Shown: one piece after another, positions 24,764 to 27,096 of the stretch
Numbering within the stretch: position 1 is the first letter of the stretch
Layout of the letters: the number at the start of each line of letters is the position of its first letter
DNA from: UBA8752 sp965659115
GTDB taxonomy: Bacteria; Bacteroidota; Bacteroidia; Flavobacteriales_D; Sanyastnellaceae
Direction of reading: 5' to 3'
Assembly: GCA_965659115.1 (NCBI GenBank)
Contig: CBFHUP010000042.1
Location: forward strand, 1-27,096
Length of the DNA: 27,096 nt
Program-made: the position numbers and the translations under genes
Notes under the pieces: generated by a model
What the model saw: only the letters and a program-made list of their open reading frames with translations
The model's database searches: none
What the model was told of the DNA's origin: nothing

Positions 24764-25964
24764 GGCCCGCGTACTCTGAGAGGTAGGCAAAAGGTGTGTT
24801 CAATTCGCCTTGAAGGGTGGTTTCTGACGCCTTGTCCAAGATTCCCTGAGCGTCTCCCTCGACCACAAGGGGGATGACCTGCTCCAACAAAGTGGCACCA
24901 AAGTCTGCGCTGGCGTCGCGGGGCAATTCGCAAGGCAGGTTGTCCACGGCCATGACGCCGATGCTCCCTGCCGTTCCAAAGGGGACCCTGCATTCACCGA
25001 TGGGGTCGTAACCGTACATTGGGTCGGCAATCGTGCTCGGTTCCACAGTGGAGGCTACGGGACCGTCGATGTCACAACTGATGTCGGCCACCACGGAAAT
25101 GCGCCAATCGTCGTCCCGGACGTCTTGACGGGTAAAAAGGAAGGGAGAGCCTTCGGCCCAGAAATGGCCTGCAATGAAGAGGTCGGTTGACCTTGCAAAC
25201 GCCATGAACGTGCTCTCATAATCGAGCGGATCGTCACAGAATTCATCGAAGTCGAAACCACTGTCAGATTTGCGTCGGTTGTAGTCTTCAAGGTCCAAAT
25301 GCGTGAAGACCGGCTCGCCAAAATCCTCGCGAAGAAAATCCACGGGATGAACCTCTCGGATGCGCAAGGCTTCCAAGATTTCACGGGCTCCATTGCCCAC
25401 GCGGCCGCGCCCGGTGAGCGCAATCTTGGTGTCGGGTGCCAACTTGACCTTGGCGAGGTGGGACTCCATCTCTGAGCGGTCTTCACAGTCGATGGCGCGC
25501 GGAAGGTCGTAGGTCTCATGTTGGGCCCCGAAAGTCCTGAAAGCATTGTAGGTCCCAACGACCCCCGCATAACGTCCAAATCCAATGATGCGCCTTCCGC
25601 CGGGCCGCTTGAGCAGCTCATAGTCGATGAGCCGGATCTGTTTGTCAAGACAGGCCCTCAACAATTTTGCATTGTACGGCTGCAGTTTGTAGGTATGGGA
25701 AAAGAAGAAGTAAGTCTTGTTGGGGATGAGCTGTTCCGTGGGCACTTCTTTCACGCCGAACAGCACATCACAATCCGTAAGGTCTTCGTTGAGTTCTACA
25801 CCAGCGGCGGCGTATTCCCCATCGGTGATCCGGCGAACTCCGCTGGGTTGAACGACCAATTCGACGTACGGAAAGCGCTCCAGTACTGCGGCACAGTGTT
25901 CGGGTGTGAGCGGCACGCGCTGGTCCGGCGGCACTTTTCCTTCCCTTATGATTCCTATCCTCAT
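24750..25964 (-). CDS. Saccharopine dehydrogenase / alanine dehydrogenase-like NAD(P) enzyme
   Basis: The 404-residue protein has the AlaDH/PNT N-terminal domain (IGIIREGKVPPDQRVPLTPEHC), then FFFSHTYKLQPYN and LIDYELLKRPGGRRIIGFGRYAG. These are close to the Lys1 type of saccharopine dehydrogenase, with the His/Lys of the catalytic site. The nucleotide-binding loop is the unusual GRGRVGNGA. ADISCDIDGPVAST and a DNLPCELPRDAS tail complete the fold. Orthologues are variously named alanine dehydrogenase or LYS1; the sequence favours the Lys1-like group, but the substrate is not settled. The start is ATG at 25964. A possible promoter upstream on the minus strand has TTG and TAAATTG separated by 18 nt. 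The stop region overlaps the convergent TonB-like gene. Confidence 0.85.
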   Translation of the reverse strand: MRIGIIREGKVPPDQRVPLTPEHCAAVLERFPYVELVVQPSGVRRITDGEYAAAGVELNEDLTDCDVLFGVKEVPTEQLIPNKTYFFFSHTYKLQPYNAKLLRACLDKQIRLIDYELLKRPGGRRIIGFGRYAGVVGTYNAFRTFGAQHETYDLPRAIDCEDRSEMESHLAKVKLAPDTKIALTGRGRVGNGAREILEALRIREVHPVDFLREDFGEPVFTHLDLEDYNRRKSDSGFDFDEFCDDPLDYESTFMAFARSTDLFIAGHFWAEGSPFLFTRQDVRDDDWRISVVADISCDIDGPVASTVEPSTIADPMYGYDPIGECRVPFGTAGSIGVMAVDNLPCELPRDASADFGATLLEQVIPLVVEGDAQGILDKASETTLQGELNTPFAYLSEYAGLTGQ

Positions 25965-26112
25965 GTCTTCAATACAACCCTACCAATTTATATCCGTTGC
26001 ATGGTCTGCAATGGGTAAAGTCGGCAGGTTTTTGCGGTTGTCAAGAATGGGGACTGGTGAAAACTGAACGGGAGGAAATTCAACACAGTTCGGGGATGGC
26101 CCGGATTGGGTG

Positions 26113-26120
26113 CATTTTTG
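26113..26120 (+). promoter_or_regulatory. -7 box of the DUF3089 gene
   Basis: CATTTTTG is one mismatch from TAnnTTTG and ends 4 nt before the ATG at 26125, the spacing seen at other single-gene promoters here. The rest of the 160-bp gap to 25964 holds only a small imperfect hairpin (25994-26014). Confidence 0.55.
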
Positions 26121-26124
26121 GGGC

Positions 26125-27096
26125 ATGGTTCAAAAGCTGATGTGGTGTGTTGCAGCGGCGTGGCTCTTGGCTGCAGGAGGCTGCAAGCGCTTTGAATCCG
26201 TTGTGGAGACGGGTTTGCCTGTCGAGCGCATGGCGACTTCGTTGGAGCCTGTGCCTGAGTCGCCTGACTACGGGGATGGGGCCAGCTGGTCCGCGTTGCC
26301 ATGGAGAGAAGATGCGGCAGACGGACTCCCAAAGGGACGCACGGTGTCGGAGGGGCCTGGAACAGCCGATGTCTTTTATCTGCACCCGACGATTTACGAG
26401 AAGGGGGTGGCTTGGAATGCGCCTTTGGACAGTATGCTGTTGAACCAAGCGGTGGATGCATGGCCGGTTCGGCATCAGGCGTCAATTTTTAATGGGGCGG
26501 GCCGGGTTTTTGCACCGCGTTATCGCCAGGCCCACATCCGTGTTTTTGCCGTGAAGGACAGCTTGAGTTTGGCAGCGCTTCAATTGGCATACAGCGACAT
26601 TCGGGAGGCGTTCCAGCATTACTTGAATCACCACGACAACGGGCGGCCCCTCATCATTGCCGCCCACAGCCAAGGCAGTTGGCATGCGCGCTGGCTGCTC
26701 CAGGAATTCTTTGATGGTCAGCCGTTGCAAGAGAGGCTGGTCGCCGCTTACATCCCTGGGATGGACATCTACCCGTCAGATTTCAAGGAGATCAAGCCTT
26801 GTGAGTCCGCCACAGATCAGCATTGTTATTGCACTTGGATGAGCTACGGCACGGGCTTTGTCCCTTCGTGGCTTGGCTATAAGGAAGAGCCACCGAGCGC
26901 CATTCACCCTATTTCATGGACCACTGCGCTGGATCAAACCAATGACCGCGGACTGCACAAAGGCGCTGTTCGGGAGTCATTCAAAAACAAAAACCCCGGC
27001 AGCATCACAGCGAGGCTGAGGCCGGAAGGGGTGTTGTGGGTGGACCAACCCCACATGTTTTTGGTGGGGAAATGGCTGCACCGGGAAAACTGGCAT
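26125..27096 (+). CDS. DUF3089 alpha/beta-hydrolase lipoprotein (C-terminus beyond the window)
   Basis: 324 residues are visible and the frame is still open at the right edge. Residues 1-20 are a lipoprotein signal peptide with the lipobox LAAGGC, lipidated Cys at 20. The body matches DUF3089, a family of alpha/beta-hydrolase-fold proteins: TADVFYLHPTIYE, a short SIFNGAGRVFAPRYRQAH strand, AYSDIREAFQHYL, then PLIIAAHSQGSWHARWLL with the nucleophile S182 in AHSQG (Ala in place of the first Gly of GHSQG). ERLVAAYIPGMDI follows. The catalytic His is likely the late PHMF. It is probably an outer-membrane or periplasmic esterase; the substrate is unknown. It is divergent from the saccharopine-dehydrogenase-like gene, with its own -7 box. 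Confidence 0.9.
   Translation, partial: MVQKLMWCVAAAWLLAAGGCKRFESVVETGLPVERMATSLEPVPESPDYGDGASWSALPWREDAADGLPKGRTVSEGPGTADVFYLHPTIYEKGVAWNAPLDSMLLNQAVDAWPVRHQASIFNGAGRVFAPRYRQAHIRVFAVKDSLSLAALQLAYSDIREAFQHYLNHHDNGRPLIIAAHSQGSWHARWLLQEFFDGQPLQERLVAAYIPGMDIYPSDFKEIKPCESATDQHCYCTWMSYGTGFVPSWLGYKEEPPSAIHPISWTTALDQTNDRGLHKGAVRESFKNKNPGSITARLRPEGVLWVDQPHMFLVGKWLHRENWH

Noticed and set aside
1..27096. Mobile elements, CRISPR arrays, tRNA or rRNA genes.
   Set aside because: No transposase or integrase frames, no regularly spaced short repeats, and no tRNA cloverleaf or rRNA sequence was recognised by eye; a covariance-model scan would settle the RNA point.

Overview
The window is one contiguous, densely coded stretch (about 56% G+C by eye) of a Bacteroidota chromosome, most likely a marine-type Flavobacteriales-like lineage. 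The reasons are a fused SecDF, a type B type IX secretion (T9SS) C-terminal domain, DUF5606 and DUF4159 proteins, a PafA-type phosphatase, HYR-repeat surface proteins, and promoters of the Bacteroidota form TAnnTTTG with no convincing Shine-Dalgarno sequences. The species cannot be fixed from this sequence alone. I see no tRNA, rRNA, CRISPR array, transposase or phage gene. The longest stretch without a gene is about 177 bp (1067-1243), so there is no empty region over 300 bp.

Layout, left to right. 1-1066 (-) is the N-terminal part of a secreted HYR-repeat protein that runs off the left edge. 1244-4159 (-) is secDF with its own terminator. 4260-4994 (+) is a DUF4159 protein divergent from secDF. 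5008-11783 (-) is a tight six-gene run, transcribed leftward: long-chain acyl-CoA synthetase, PAP2 phosphatase, CrcB fluoride channel, PafA-like alkaline phosphatase, M61 peptidase, duplicated DUF4389 membrane protein. 11839-12321 (+) is an orphan HsdR-N-type nuclease-fold protein. 12423-15937 (+) holds DUF5606, 3-hydroxyacyl-CoA dehydrogenase, holA and hemE; the first three are nearly contiguous. 15963-18282 (+) is a tandem pair of paralogous exported proteins with a jelly-roll-like N-domain and an OmpA C-domain. 18301-20866 (-) holds an Atg22/UMF1-type MFS transporter and, upstream of it, L-2-hydroxyglutarate oxidase. 20932-23520 (-) is an L-type-lectin/Ig-repeat protein exported by T9SS. 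23580-23900 (-) is a small secreted Cys/Lys-rich protein. 23978-24763 (+) is a TonB-like protein, convergent with and overlapping a saccharopine/alanine-dehydrogenase-like gene (24750-25964, -). 26125-27096 (+) is a DUF3089 lipoprotein hydrolase cut by the right edge.

Much of the content is cell-envelope biology: SecDF helps export the signal-peptide proteins, and T9SS (encoded elsewhere) would place the lectin protein on the surface. The rest is housekeeping (holA, hemE), lipid and fatty-acid metabolism, and phosphate salvage.

The most interesting signal is regulatory. At least six genes have a -7-like box ending only 3-5 nt before the start codon, which predicts leaderless mRNAs. In one case (23525-23557) the -7 box is also the T-tract side of the preceding gene's terminator. 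Several starts were chosen on this basis (11839, 19611, 23978).
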